Shown here in pieces: positions 1 through 10,879 of a DNA stretch of 60,000 nucleotides. Numbering within the stretch: position 1 is the first letter of the stretch; each line of letters starts with the position of its first letter. The notes beneath the pieces are model-generated. The model worked only from the letters and a program-made list of their open reading frames with translations, was not told the origin of the DNA and searched no databases. The stretch is from Polytrichum commune. Lineage: Eukaryota > Streptophyta > Polytrichopsida > Polytrichales > Polytrichaceae. Made by a program: the position numbers and the translations under genes. Where the stretch lies: positions 37,346,527-37,406,526 of the forward strand of contig OX485808.1 in the NCBI GenBank assembly GCA_950295325.1, given 5' to 3'.

Positions 1-2505
1 ACGGGCTTGAAGGAGATACCGGAGGCGTAAGGGAGTTTGACCTCTTTGAGCACCTTGGATTTGGGGGGTTGTACGGGCTTAAAGGAGATACCGGAGGCGT
101 TGGGGACTTTGACCTCCTTGACCTCGTTGGATTTGACGGGTTGTAAAGGCTTGAAAGAGCTACCGGAGGCGTTGGGGACTTTGACCTCGCTGACCAACTT
201 CAATTTATCTGGTTGTAGAGGCTTGAAGGAGATACCAGAGGCGTTGGGGACTTTGACCTCCTTGACCACCTTGGATTGGAGTGGTTGTACGGGCTTGATG
301 GAGATACCGGAGGCGTTGGGGACTTTGTCCTCTTTGACCAGCTTGGATTTGAGGGGTTGTACGGGCTTGAAGGAGATACTGGCCGGAGGCGTTGGGGAGT
401 TTGACCTCTTTGAGCACCTTGGATTTGGGGGGTTGTACGGGCTTAAAGGAGATACCAGAGGCGTTGGGGACTTTGACCTCCTTGACCTCGTTGGATTTGA
501 CGGGTTGTAAAGGCTTGAAAGAGCTACCGGAGGCGTTGGGGACTTTGACCTCGCTGACCAACTTCAATTTATCTGGTTGTAGAGGCTTGAAGGAGATACC
601 AGAGGCGTTGGGGACTTTGACCTCTTGACCACCTTGGATTTGAGTGGTTGTACGGGCTTGATGGAGATACCGGAGGCGTTGGGGACTTTCACCTCTTTGA
701 CCAGCTTGGATTTGAGGGGTTGTACGGGCTTGAAGGAGATACTGGCCGGAGGCGTTGGGGAGTTTGACCTCTTTGAGCACCTTGGATTTGGGGGGTTGCA
801 CATGCTTAAAGGAGATACCGGAGGCGTTGGGGACTTTGACCTCCCTGACGAACTTGAATTTATCTGGTTGTACAGGCTTAAAGGAAATACCGGATGCGTT
901 GGGGACTTTGACCTCCTTGACCAGGTTGGATTTGACGGGTTGTAAAGGCTTGAAAGAGATACCGGAGGCGTTGGGGACTTTGACCTCGCTGACCAACTTC
1001 AATTTATCTGGTTGTAGAGGCTTGAAGGAGATACAGGAGGCGTTGGGGACTTTGGCCTCTTTGACCAGCTTGGATTTGAGGGGTTGTACGGGCTTGAAGG
1101 AGATACCGGAGGCGTTGGGGACTTTGACCTCGCTGACCAAATTCAATATATCTGGTTGTACGTGCTTGAAGGACATAACGGAGGCATTGGGGACTTTGAC
1201 CTCGCCAAGGAACTTTAATTTATGAGGTTGTACAGGCTTGAAGGAGATACCAGATGGTTTGGGGACTTTGACCTCCTTGACCACCTTGGATTTGACGGGT
1301 TGTACATGCTTGAAAGAGATATCGGAGGCGTTGGGGACTTTGAACTCCTTGACCACCTTGGATGTGAGTGGTTGTACCGGCTTGACAGAGATACCGGAGG
1401 CGTTTGGGACTTTGACCTTGCTGACTAACTTCAATTTATGTGGTTGTACATGCTTGAAGGAGATACCGGAGGCATTGGGGATTTTGACCACCTTGGATTT
1501 GAGTGGTTGTACGGGCTTGAAGAAGATACCGGAGGCGTTGGGGACTTTGACCTCCTTGACCACCTTGGATTTGACCGGTGTACGGGCTTGAAGGAGATAC
1601 GGGAGGCGTTGCCGACTTTGACCTCTTTGACCACCTTGAATTTAAGTGGTTGTACGGGCTGGAAGAGATACCAAATGCGTTTGGGACTTTGATCTCCTTG
1701 AGGACGCTATATTTATGCGATTGCATGGGCTTGAAGGAGATATTGGAGGTGTTGGGGACTTTGACCCACTTGAGGACATTGTATTTAAGTGGTTGTATGG
1801 GCTTGAAGGAGATAACAGAGGCGTTGGGTAATTTGATCTTCATGAGCACCTTGGCTTTCAATGATTGTGAAGGCTTGAAGGAAATACCGAAATCATTGGG
1901 TAATTTAACCTCATTGAGGACCTTGAAGTTCAATGGTTGTACATGCTTGAAGGAGATACCGGAGCGTTGGGTAATTTGATCTTCATGACCACCCTGGCTC
2001 TAAGTGATTGTGAAGGCTTGAAGGAAATACCGGAGTTGTTGGGTAATATGACCTCTTTAAGGACCTTGGAGTTTTGTGGTTGTACGGGCTTGGTGGAGAT
2101 ATTGGAGGCATTGGGTAAATTGACCTCATTGACCACCTTGCATTTAAGTGGTTGACGGGCTTGAAAGAGATACCGGAGGCATTGGGTAATTTGACCTCCT
2201 TGACCACCTTGAATTTAAGTGGTTGTATGGGCTTGAAGGAGATACCAAAGGCGTTGGGTAATTCAACCTCCTTGAGGACCTTGCATTTAAGTAGTTGTAC
2301 GGGCTTGAAGGAAATACCGGAGTCATTGGGTAATTTGATCTCCTTAATGACCTTGGAGTTTACTGATTGTACAGGCTTGAAAGAGACACCCAAGTCGTTG
2401 GATAAGTTGACCTCATTGACCACCTTGCATTTAAGTGGTTGTACAAGCTTGAAGGAGATACCAGAGGCGTTGGGAACTTTGACCTCCTTGATCATTTTTG
2501 CTTAA
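1..2505 (+). pseudogene. Frameshifted leucine-rich-repeat array (resistance-gene-like)
   Basis: About 34 tandem 72-bp units each encode a 24-residue plant LRR of the pattern LTSLTTLDLSGCTGLKEIPE followed by ALGT. The frame is broken repeatedly: in-frame TAA at 28-30; a shift at the inserted GGCC near 383 and again near 743; a lost base near 627; an in-frame TGA near 1223; further small indels near 1575, 1665, 1965 and 2154. The last unit ends at TAA 2503-2505. No ATG or upstream TIR/NB-ARC domain is visible, so this is the 3' part of a gene starting left of the window, or a stranded fragment. LRRs of this kind usually form the C-terminal ligand-sensing part of TIR-NBS-LRR immune receptors (family knowledge). 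Units 1-5 are repeated as a block of about 362 bp. Sequencing or assembly error in such a repeat could mimic some of the frameshifts. Confidence 0.8.
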
Positions 2506-5071
2506 TTGGTTGGGAGATAGGTGTCTAGATTGATTTATGTCAATGTAGTAAGTTTTCTAATGACATCTCCATGAATAAAATTCGTACAGGTTTATGGTAT
2601 CCAAGCTTATTTTTTAGGCCATTTCACTTTTACCAAAATAAACATCAAGTGGCAACCATTAATTGGAGTCAACACCCTCACATGCCAAACTCCCAAGACA
2701 ACAAGAATATGACCACTTCCCACATTCACATATTTCTACACATGGTAATCATCTAGAAATTATTTCATGACTCATGTGTCTATGTGTAGATATCCATGTT
2801 GGCTTGATGTTTAATATAGTTGTTTTAATTGTGGATGCATGAGTTAGGTAGGGTTGATGTAGGATAAAAATGATCCATCAACAAAAAAAAATTGCTTGGG
2901 AAGTTAGGGGTTAATTGTGGATGCACCCTTGGGCTAATTGAACATAGTTATTAAGGGCTTGGGAGCACCTCCCATAACGTAGATGTGTGTAATTTGGATA
3001 CTTTGAATCTCTTGTGCACCGACTTCTCCTAGATATGAAAGATGCAACTAGTGCACATTGATTAGCACATCTAATTTGTGCTCACACCCATTTTAGTTCA
3101 TGATTCTTGGAGCTCAAGCATTAAATATCTTATTCATTATCAAATTGAGGACTACACTCATGCTCAAGAAGTGGCCATATACCCCCCCACCAATCATGTT
3201 AACTAGTGACCACATAATGGTTAGGGTATTTGAGCATGTTATAGATACCTTACTCAAAAGATAAGTTTGCACACCAAAATGCAGAGCACCCGACAAATAG
3301 AAGCGCAACAACAAGTTGTCATCAACCCATAGCCATAGCCAAAAGAAGGAGAGAGCCGATGGTAAGGCGAAGAAAAGGTGGAGGGACTAGTTGGCAACGG
3401 AAGATGTGAGAGAACTCACAGGAATGGGGCGTGCGGGGAAAATAAAAGCCGCCATGGAAATAGAAGCTGCCACGGAGTTGGAAGCAAGACGCACGGCGAT
3501 AGGATACACAACCCACAGAGATAGGATAGGTAGAGAGATTTTGAAGAAATGCCATCATTTTGAAAAGAACAAATTATGAGGATAAAAGGAGATTTTAGAG
3601 ATCAATGCCATTTGTCAGCCCTAAACCTCCACCCTTTGTGCGTCGTAGTCCAGGTGAAGGCCTATGACTTACATGAACTAAAGCACCTCACTTCGTCTTG
3701 GAACTTAGTGTCCCAAGCTCCCACAATATGAATATCAAGTGCACAATTTTATTCAAAAGAACACAACGTTGCAAGTATTAAAAAATATTATTTTCCCCTA
3801 TGGTAATTGCCAAACACTATTGCCTAACAAATTTCAACACACCACTCTTCACTCCAACAATCGCCTATTCTATCACTCTACTGATTCCCTACTTAATGCC
3901 CCAATAATTACAATCACAAATCCTTCACTAATTGTAGCTTTGCTCCTAGGTTGTATTCGACTTTCCCCCTTTCTCACAGTGACCCACATTCCAGGTCACC
4001 GCTAGAGAAGTACCAAGTCATGGCAGTACCCTTCCCGAAGATGCCATGTCCTCAAACATGATAAAAAACTGGAACTTTTCTTGGCCCACCTCACAACCTT
4101 CGACCAAAGGTGATGTCACCAGGGAAGGTGTTGCAAATTCACTTACACCAGGCACCCAAGTTTAGTTCTCATCCTCTCCCTGCCAGCTGGTTGTAAATTC
4201 AAGTGTTGTAGTGGGTCTGCAACTTCTCAATATTCTCCAACCCTTTGCTTCGTTGAAGTTTGAGAATCACACATCAACTTCTTCACTGTGGATTCTTCCT
4301 TGATGCATCAGTTCTCCTCCTTGGCAATAGTTATAGCAACGCCAACGGACGACACTCCTATGTAAGCGGAGATTTGAAGAACGGAGAGCGGAAATGATGT
4401 AAAAACAACAAAGGTATTGGACTAAATTTAGACATATTACATAAAAAGATTCGTATATACTCAGAATATTCCATATTTTCCAAGAATAGTACAAATTTGT
4501 GACCTATTTCTATGGAATGCATAGGTCCAAAAACAAATAAAAGAGCACTGAATTTGAAATGGTCTCATTAAATTTGGAAACTAGGAAGTGCTAAAATGAT
4601 AGAAAAATTGTGATATAATAGATAAGTAAATAATTAAAACCAATGATGATCCCAAGAAAGAATAAATTAAAATGATTTTTTTGATATTGGTATAATTGAA
4701 GTCCGAATCATCTAGGAGGTTGGCAACACGGAAGTAGAGTTGATAGACATAGGAAACCTCAGGGAGTGCACTATTCATTAAAACCAACCATCACATGCGT
4801 GCATGCCCCTTATTAAAATACCCCTGTATACATTTTATTTTTGCTAAAATCAAGCAATATATATACAAATCTCATTGCTTCAAAATACATTTCCATACGT
4901 ACACAAGGGTCCAAAAACAAATACAAAAATTGTATATAACATGTATACAAATGTTTGGAAATGCAAAAATATGGCCTTACTATATGTATAATATCAAATC
5001 ATGGATTTTTAGTTATAAAGTCGTTACTTAGTGGATGAAAAACGCATGATTCTTGGTCCAGGTCTGACTTG
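2506..5071. other. Gene-free AT-rich stretch
   Basis: No reading frame here has recognisable protein features, splice signals or composition suggesting a gene. Scattered short frames of 60-90 codons look like chance. No terminal inverted repeats or tandem arrays were noticed. Confidence 0.5.
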
Positions 5072-5119
5072 AACGCGTAAACGCGTAAACGCGTAAACGC
5101 GTAAACGCGTAAACGCGTA
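5072..5119. repeat. Octamer tandem repeat (AACGCGTA)x6
   Basis: Six perfect head-to-tail copies of AACGCGTA, giving six ACGCGT palindromes in 48 bp of otherwise AT-rich DNA. ACGCGT matches the plant CGCG-box core bound by CAMTA factors and the MluI cell-cycle box of fungi (established motifs). Whether it acts as a regulatory site here is unknown; the nearest gene-like sequence downstream is the minus-strand frame ending at 5494. Confidence 0.9.
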
Positions 5120-5493
5120 CTTTACATATATTTTTCTATAGCCTTATCTCCAGCCTCATGTATATCTACTTCCTGCTTAATAGCAATATGTCTCTTGTAC
5201 GTACATTTTGTACATGCTTGTTCTAAATAATACCCTTTTTGTGCATGCACGTGTATATTTACAGTACTTGAACAGTGCACTCCCTGGGTAGGAAACACCT
5301 CCAAATTAAATATATAATGCTCAACCGGGAGAGAGACATATGGCACAATTGAATATTGTAATACAACATTTTGAAGGGAATAAAAATAATCCATGAGATC
5401 ATATTTATTATAGCAAACAATTATGAGTTTACATGAGGTCCACAAATGACCACATCTATTAGGGTACAATGTAGTGCTAGGTTGAGAGGAATT
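5120..5493 (-). other. Unrecognised open stretch downstream of the SWIM frame
   Basis: A minus-strand frame stays open from about 5469 to 5122 (115 codons) just downstream of the SWIM-domain frame, in the same direction. It starts with LYPNRCGHLWTSCK and has no domain I recognise. It could be a continuation of the same decayed gene or chance. Confidence 0.25.
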
Positions 5494-6180
5494 CTAGGAA
5501 GTAGATTGTATTAAGAGGCCCCCTTGGAGGATGAATTTGACCTCATTGAAGCTAAATGTCAAGGCGTGAATGAACAAGTCAACGTCAGGGTCTACATTAG
5601 AGACCTTGACAAAGATGAAGTAGAGGTGCTTACAATGCAGGATCGAATTTTGTTTGCGGCCAAACTTTAATATCATATCCTTGAAGGCCGGGCAATTACA
5701 CTCGGGCAGATAACTCACTATGAGTTGGTAAATTGATTGTGTAGGTGTAGGTTTGGATTGCAACATGATCACGCAACCAAATCCAGGGCGTCGAATCATG
5801 GTGACCTTCAAGATGGTCCCGTCCATAGCTCGTGCAGATGCCACCATCTGCATTTGTTTTGTTGATGGTGCAGTGGCAGACCGTCTTGTAGACTTGGACT
5901 GCCTGGAAGAATGATAAGAGTCTAGGTTGGCTAGAACGTCCACTCCGGAGAGGTCGAGGGGAGGAGTGGATGTGCTAAAGAGGCGAGTGGGCGTGATGCG
6001 TTCTTTCTGCGGGAGCTGAAAACCGGCATTTTCAAGCTTAAGGATCTCCGGACGAGTGAGGTTGGTACCAAGCTTGACTGGCCACACATGCGGGATTGGA
6101 GGTCGTTCTTGGTTAGCAGAGAATTTGTTGACCCACTTGCGACGCGAACCTTTGACACAACGCTCAATGTCGTCCGGGTA
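5494..6180 (-). pseudogene. SWIM-type zinc-finger protein fragment
   Basis: The minus strand is open for 228 codons, from just after an in-frame TAA (6181-6183) to a TAG at 5494-5496. There is no ATG at the start, so it is either an internal or last exon or a gene fragment. The C-terminal half reads YLPECNCPAFKDM, then 13 residues later LHCKHLYFIF: the CxC...CxH ligands of a SWIM zinc finger. The N-terminal part has a conserved-looking block (KWVNKFSANQERPP, then WPVKLGTNLTRPEIL). SWIM domains occur in MULE/FAR1-type transposase derivatives and in various nuclear proteins, so DNA or protein binding is a reasonable inference, nothing more. A 67-bp tandem repeat abuts the upstream edge. Confidence 0.5.
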
Positions 6181-6187
6181 TTAGGGA

Positions 6188-6321
6188 GTTTATGTGGGAA
6201 CATTGAAGGTGTTTAGACTTGAAGAGCATTTAACTTGAAAGGCTTGAGTGTTGAGTTTATGTGAGAGCATGGAAGGTGTTTAACCTCCAAGAGCATCTAA
6301 TTTGAGAGGCATGAATGTTGA
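6188..6321. repeat. 67-bp tandem duplication
   Basis: Two head-to-tail 67-bp units (6188-6254, 6255-6321), both starting GTTTATGTG and ending near GAATGTTGA or GAGTGTTGA, with a degraded third unit to about 6375. No coding potential seen. Confidence 0.7.
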
Positions 6322-7409
6322 GGAATTGGAGGTGTTTACACTTCGAAAGCATATGACTTAATTCTCTTGAGTGGTTTAAGGCTTATTTGTGAGGCTTGAG
6401 TGTTGTAATGCTTGTTTGAAACCATTCAAGGTGTCTTGAATTGAATGAAGTATTGTTTGAGTGCCTTGAGTGTAGAAAGGGTTATGTCAGTGCATTGAAT
6501 GTGATGTGAGATCCATAACATCTTACTTGACTAATTGGAGAGTGTAAAGGGCATCTTTGAGAGAAAATGGCTTCATTTGAATGAAGCAAGATCTAACTTG
6601 AGTGAATAAAAAGTCCTAACACACATTTGAAAGCAAGTGGACAAATGTCCAATGTAGACCAATATGACATTAAACATCTTTGGAGGGTGCAAGCATGGTT
6701 AATTGGTCCACAAAGTATTCACTACGATCAAAGATTTAAAGATGCACACTATATTTGAATATTATATTTTTTCTAAATGGTCTTAGGAAACATGCTGTTA
6801 AAAAAATCAAACAATTTTTTTGAAGAAAATTCTTCAAAATAATTATGCACATACTTTGGAAGATGGTGAAAGTATCTCATATTGGAAAACAACTTGAATC
6901 AGGTCAAGAAATTTTGTACAAAATAAGCTTTAAATAATTGGAAGTGAAATTTTCTTGGGAATTGTTTTTGTGATGGGGCCCACAGGTTCATCATGAACTC
7001 ATGGTGTATTAAAAAACTAGTTTAACTTTAAAACAATTCGGGTTATAAAAGTAGCTTCCAGAACCAAATGCAATCATTGTTTGTGGACATAATTTTAGTG
7101 AATTATTTTGAAGATGTCATTTTTGATATTATAGATTTGAGTACTTCTAACAATAATAAAGGGCTTTATGAAGAAAAAAAATCAACATAAAAGTCATCTT
7201 GGTACTACTTTATAGCTTTTTGACCAAGAAACATGTGACTTCAACATACTTGACCAACTTAATGATCCAATTGACCATGCTTGCACCCTGCAACCTCATC
7301 CTCAATGAATGTAAATTGGAACCAAAACACCAAGCACCTATTGTCCCTCTCCCATCCCCCCCCCCCCCCTTTGCAGCCCTCAAACATCCATTCCACGCAC
7401 AACCTATGT
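6322..7409. other. Gene-free stretch
   Basis: AT-rich, with degenerate CTTGAGTG-type words up to 6600. No gene or element boundary recognised. A poly-C run sits at about 7358-7371. Confidence 0.5.
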
Positions 7410-7628
7410 CGGGGAAGAACCGGCGGTTAGTTACAGATGAACCGGTTGATTTGAGAAATAACCGGTTGAAGTTGGAGACTTCCGAAGAATTACCGATCAT
7501 TTTAGAGGAATATTTAAAAGAATATACCTCAAATGAATAAAGCAAACTGGATGATGTCAATAGGCAACCGGCTATATTTAGAATCACTAGGATCTTGGCC
7601 GATTATGCCCAAAAACTTCCCAGGCACT
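7410..7628 (+). repeat. Dispersed repeat family A, copy 1
   Basis: This segment, from the AAGAACCGGCGG region to CCCAAAAACTTCCC, is clearly related in inverted orientation to 29195-29425 and to 24345-24538. Shared words include AACCGGTTGA, TACCTCAAAT and GATTATGCCCAAAA. The open frame covering 7199-7540 falls largely in this repeat and is therefore probably not a gene. The family has no recognised class; weak GGGAAG-like ends are visible but no clear target duplication. Confidence 0.65.
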
Positions 7629-8418
7629 GTGCACAACCATACCTCAAGATAGTTCACCTACTAAATGGTAGGCAATATTCCTTCCTTCATCCCCCATCCC
7701 CAAAAGTATGGGCATTTCATTGAAGGACCAAGGCCTAAGAGATGCATCCCTATTTTAAAATTGGAATTATGTGTGTTCATAGGGTCTTTTAGGAACCCCT
7801 TAAGGTATGTAGTTCTAAAGTGATATGTGATCTCAAACGGTTTCTAGCATATAAGTACATATTGGAGTCTGAAATGTCTAAAAGAAAATCTATGAGCAAC
7901 ACTTCAAGAATGCATAAGATGTCCACTTTCATTTCGGAAATAACAAGACCAACACTCATTGTTCCTCATTTGGATTTGCTAACGTGTTTATGTAAGTTTT
8001 ATTTGGATTGTCAAACCCCTACATATGTTGAAATGTTGGAAGTGTCCACTTTAGGCACACTTACCTTAATATATACAAAAAATAAGAAGTGAATATGAAT
8101 AATATACATACACATTCATAACATTCCCTTATGTCCAAATTCTATCATCCAATTGTTATCCATCCCCTAGTCTTTGTATTAATTGTCCCAAAGTCCTATC
8201 ATACTACTTCACTTCTAGTAAAGCCTTTTAAACCCTACCATATAGCCACATCCCTTTCTTTTACAGCATATCTAGGCTAACTATATTGTGTACATCTTTA
8301 CCCCAATAAAACCTCCTCTTATGCATTCATGTATATTTTCACATGCCTAGAAAGGTGCACCCCCCAGGGACCACCGAAGGTCATGTCCATGCTCCGCACT
8401 GGACTTTGGCTCTTGTCT
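7629..8418. other. Gene-free stretch 3' of the O-methyltransferase
   Basis: AT-rich DNA downstream of the minus-strand O-methyltransferase stop codon; it must contain the transcript's 3' UTR and polyadenylation region. Nothing else recognised. Confidence 0.45.
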
Positions 8419-10315
8419 CTATGAGTCAAATTTGTGCATTTCTATGATAGATAGAGCATTTGCCTCCACAACCAAATTGACTTGAGCAAAACCTGCTGCA
8501 AGAGCTAATTGTCGTATCTCGCGTTCTGTACGCTCTCGAGCCCCAACCACGAACATGGCCAACATTACAAAATCCATGTGGAAAGCCAATTTGTCACGAA
8601 GGCTATCCGGGTTGGTGATCTCAGGCAGAACATATTCCACTACAATCACCTTTCCTTTGGCAGGTAGAGCAGCGTGGCAGTTTTTCAATAACTTGATGTT
8701 GTTGTCGTCATCCCAATTGTGCAATATCCACTGCCAATGGCATACACCATGCCCACATGCCAAATTTGATTTCAATCAATTTCTTATAACATTTTTATGT
8801 TTGTTAAGAGAGTGCTATAGTACAACTTTACAAAACTGATGATAAATTCCACAAATGATATGAGCGGCGGGCTAAGTAAGCAGCTAACTCTACAAATTAG
8901 GATGTCATGATATACAGATGGTTTTCTTGTACATATAAACTAACCTAATATATAGTGAATCATGCCTCTGAATGCTAACCTTCATGAAAATGGCGTCACC
9001 GGAAGGAACACTCGTGAACATGTCTCCACCTACAAAGTCCACTCCTGCCAACATTCAAGTCCTTATATATGAGCCAGTTTATACAATCATAACCCCTAGA
9101 TGATCACGAAATTTCCTTTCAACCATTTCTCCCACTTTGAAACTCCACAAATACAGATGCCTTAGTATTCTCGAAGAACCTGAAATCTAGGTTTCAGAGA
9201 CACTAGGGGTTTCACCCAATTATGGATGGATTCGAATGACCCTCCACAACATTACCTGAAAAGCTGCATACGATTTCTGCCCATTAAGGCTGACTCATTC
9301 ACATGACTTCAATGGGCAGAAATCTTCAACAAGATGCATGCGGAATCCGAACAAGACATACTTTGGTGCGTTGAACACCCTTCCAAAATGTGTGCAAAGC
9401 ATTCAAAGTTGCATGAACCCAGTAACAACAGTGACTAACTACACTCAGCCCTTAGTACACAGACTTAAAAGCTGGGCATGGATAGATAGATAGATAGGAC
9501 ACACCTTGACGCGGCAGACACGAGGCAATCACGTGAGGCAGGTCGAAATTGATCCCGTGGATGTGAGGATACCGTTCCATGATGGCATCCAGAGTAATTC
9601 CCAAGCCGCCTCCCACGTCCACCAGCACTCGCACATCCTTGAAGCCCTCGTATTTCTCCAGAATCGCATGCATATTCCACTTCGTCTGGTTCTGCATCAT
9701 CTGGTGGAAGATCTCCGCGTCGTGCGCGTTCGTTTGCTGCGCTTCGAGCTCCCATTTGTGCATGCCATGCGCTAGCTTGAAAGGCTCATGGTCGGGCTTG
9801 TTCTCCAGCACAGCCTCATGAATGCGACTGAAAGTCGTCATCGGGCTTGCCAGCTCTTGGAACAGCAGCGTGTGCACGAGGGAGCCGGCCGTGTCGTTCC
9901 TCACCCAGCTCTTCGAAATGGGGGTCAATCCAAACCTCCTGATCGGGGGGAGCTCATTAGCGTCGTCCGAGCAAGGCGTCACCGACTCACTGAACACCTT
10001 GTAGCTCGCGAGGATCCTCAGCAACCGCTCCAAGTAGCCCATGTTGATGGACTTGCCTGGCATGGCCAGGTCCGCTATTTCTTGTGCAGTCAATGACGCT
10101 GCATTTCTTGTGTCGCCATTGTGATTGTGATGGTGATTGTTTGCGGCCCTCCCGAGCGCCTCGAAGACGTCCAGCTTCACAAGAGCCGTGACTGCCGCCG
10201 GGACGATGTCTCCCATGGTGAGGATCACGGCCGCTATTCTGCTTTGCTCATCTTCAGAGCTACTTGAAGCCGCGATCGAACTTGATGTATCATCGTTATG
10301 CCACCCTGCTGCCAT
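8419..10315 (-). CDS. COMT-like S-adenosylmethionine O-methyltransferase, three exons
   Basis: Three exons with GT-AG introns and matching phases: 10315-9505, 9044-8980, 8730-8419 (stop TAG), giving 395 residues against about 360-380 for the family. Residues 1-230 hold the dimerisation region. The SAM-binding site reads LVDVGGGLG at 231-239 and GINFDLPHVI at 254-263, followed by FVGGDMF in exon 2. The proton-abstracting histidine lies in WILHNWDD (H296), and the two glutamates that position it in COMT are at E324 (KVIVVE) and E358 (GARERTE), so all catalytic residues are present. The family methylates hydroxyl groups of phenolics such as caffeic acid or flavonoids in the cytosol; the substrate cannot be told from sequence. 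ATG 10315 is the first methionine in frame. The N-terminus has an unusual low-complexity SSSIAASSSSEDE tract and an NNHHHNHN insertion. Exon 1 is more GC-rich than the flanks. It looks intact. Confidence 0.93.
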
Positions 10316-10417
10316 AACGTGCTGTGATCGATGTCCCAAGATCTCCAGTGAGATTGTAACACTGCAGTGGCGATCTTGACACTAGTTCACTATGACACTA
10401 TGATATTGTATCAAAGT

Positions 10418-10434
10418 TGACGTCGTATTTAAAA
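10418..10434 (-). promoter_or_regulatory. Probable core promoter of the O-methyltransferase
   Basis: On the minus strand, TTTTAAATA (10434-10426) followed at once by a GACGTCA-type word lies about 110 bp upstream of the ATG, a suitable distance for a TATA box. The TGACG core is a known bZIP/TGA-factor site. Function is inferred from position only. Confidence 0.4.
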
Positions 10435-10879
10435 GAGAAGGGGTCGCATTGAAGTGATCGAACCAGATTCTCTATAGAGTTGACCTAGTTATCCATATTC
10501 CCTGCAAACAGCTTTCTTTACTAGCAAAGTACTGGATATCGTACTCTCTATGATCCTGCTCTTCGCTCTACTCATAGAGTCATAGGTATGTTAATATGTG
10601 ACAGCCGTTTATTCGATTTTGTGTGGGCAACCTTTTGTCCCAAAGATCACAGCCCATGACAAAGAGAAACCGAAGCTTCTTGATGATTAGATGAGGATAC
10701 TTGAAAGCCTTGACGAGGCGCATATTTTGAAAGACTTGTGGATTGTAAAGTGCTATAATAAAATATAAGAAAAGAAGAGTTACATCCATATATTTTGTTT
10801 ACACCTATATGAATGGGAGTCCGTTTTTCCTTACCTTGATTATGTTTTACCAAGCGTCAAAGTAGGGGTATTTCCTTGT

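Noticed and set aside
205-1563. A 452-codon minus-strand open frame through the LRR region
   Set aside because: It is the mirror of the 72-bp repeats; the plus strand gives the canonical plant LRR consensus, the minus strand only a repetitive KVPNASGISFKPVQP pattern.
7199-7540. A 113-codon plus-strand frame that reads smoothly
   Set aside because: It largely overlaps dispersed repeat family A, starts at a non-ATG codon, crosses a poly-C run and has no domain.
10137-10379. Plus-strand frames over exon 1 of the O-methyltransferase
   Set aside because: GC-rich exon 1 leaves long open frames on the opposite strand; the minus strand has all catalytic motifs.
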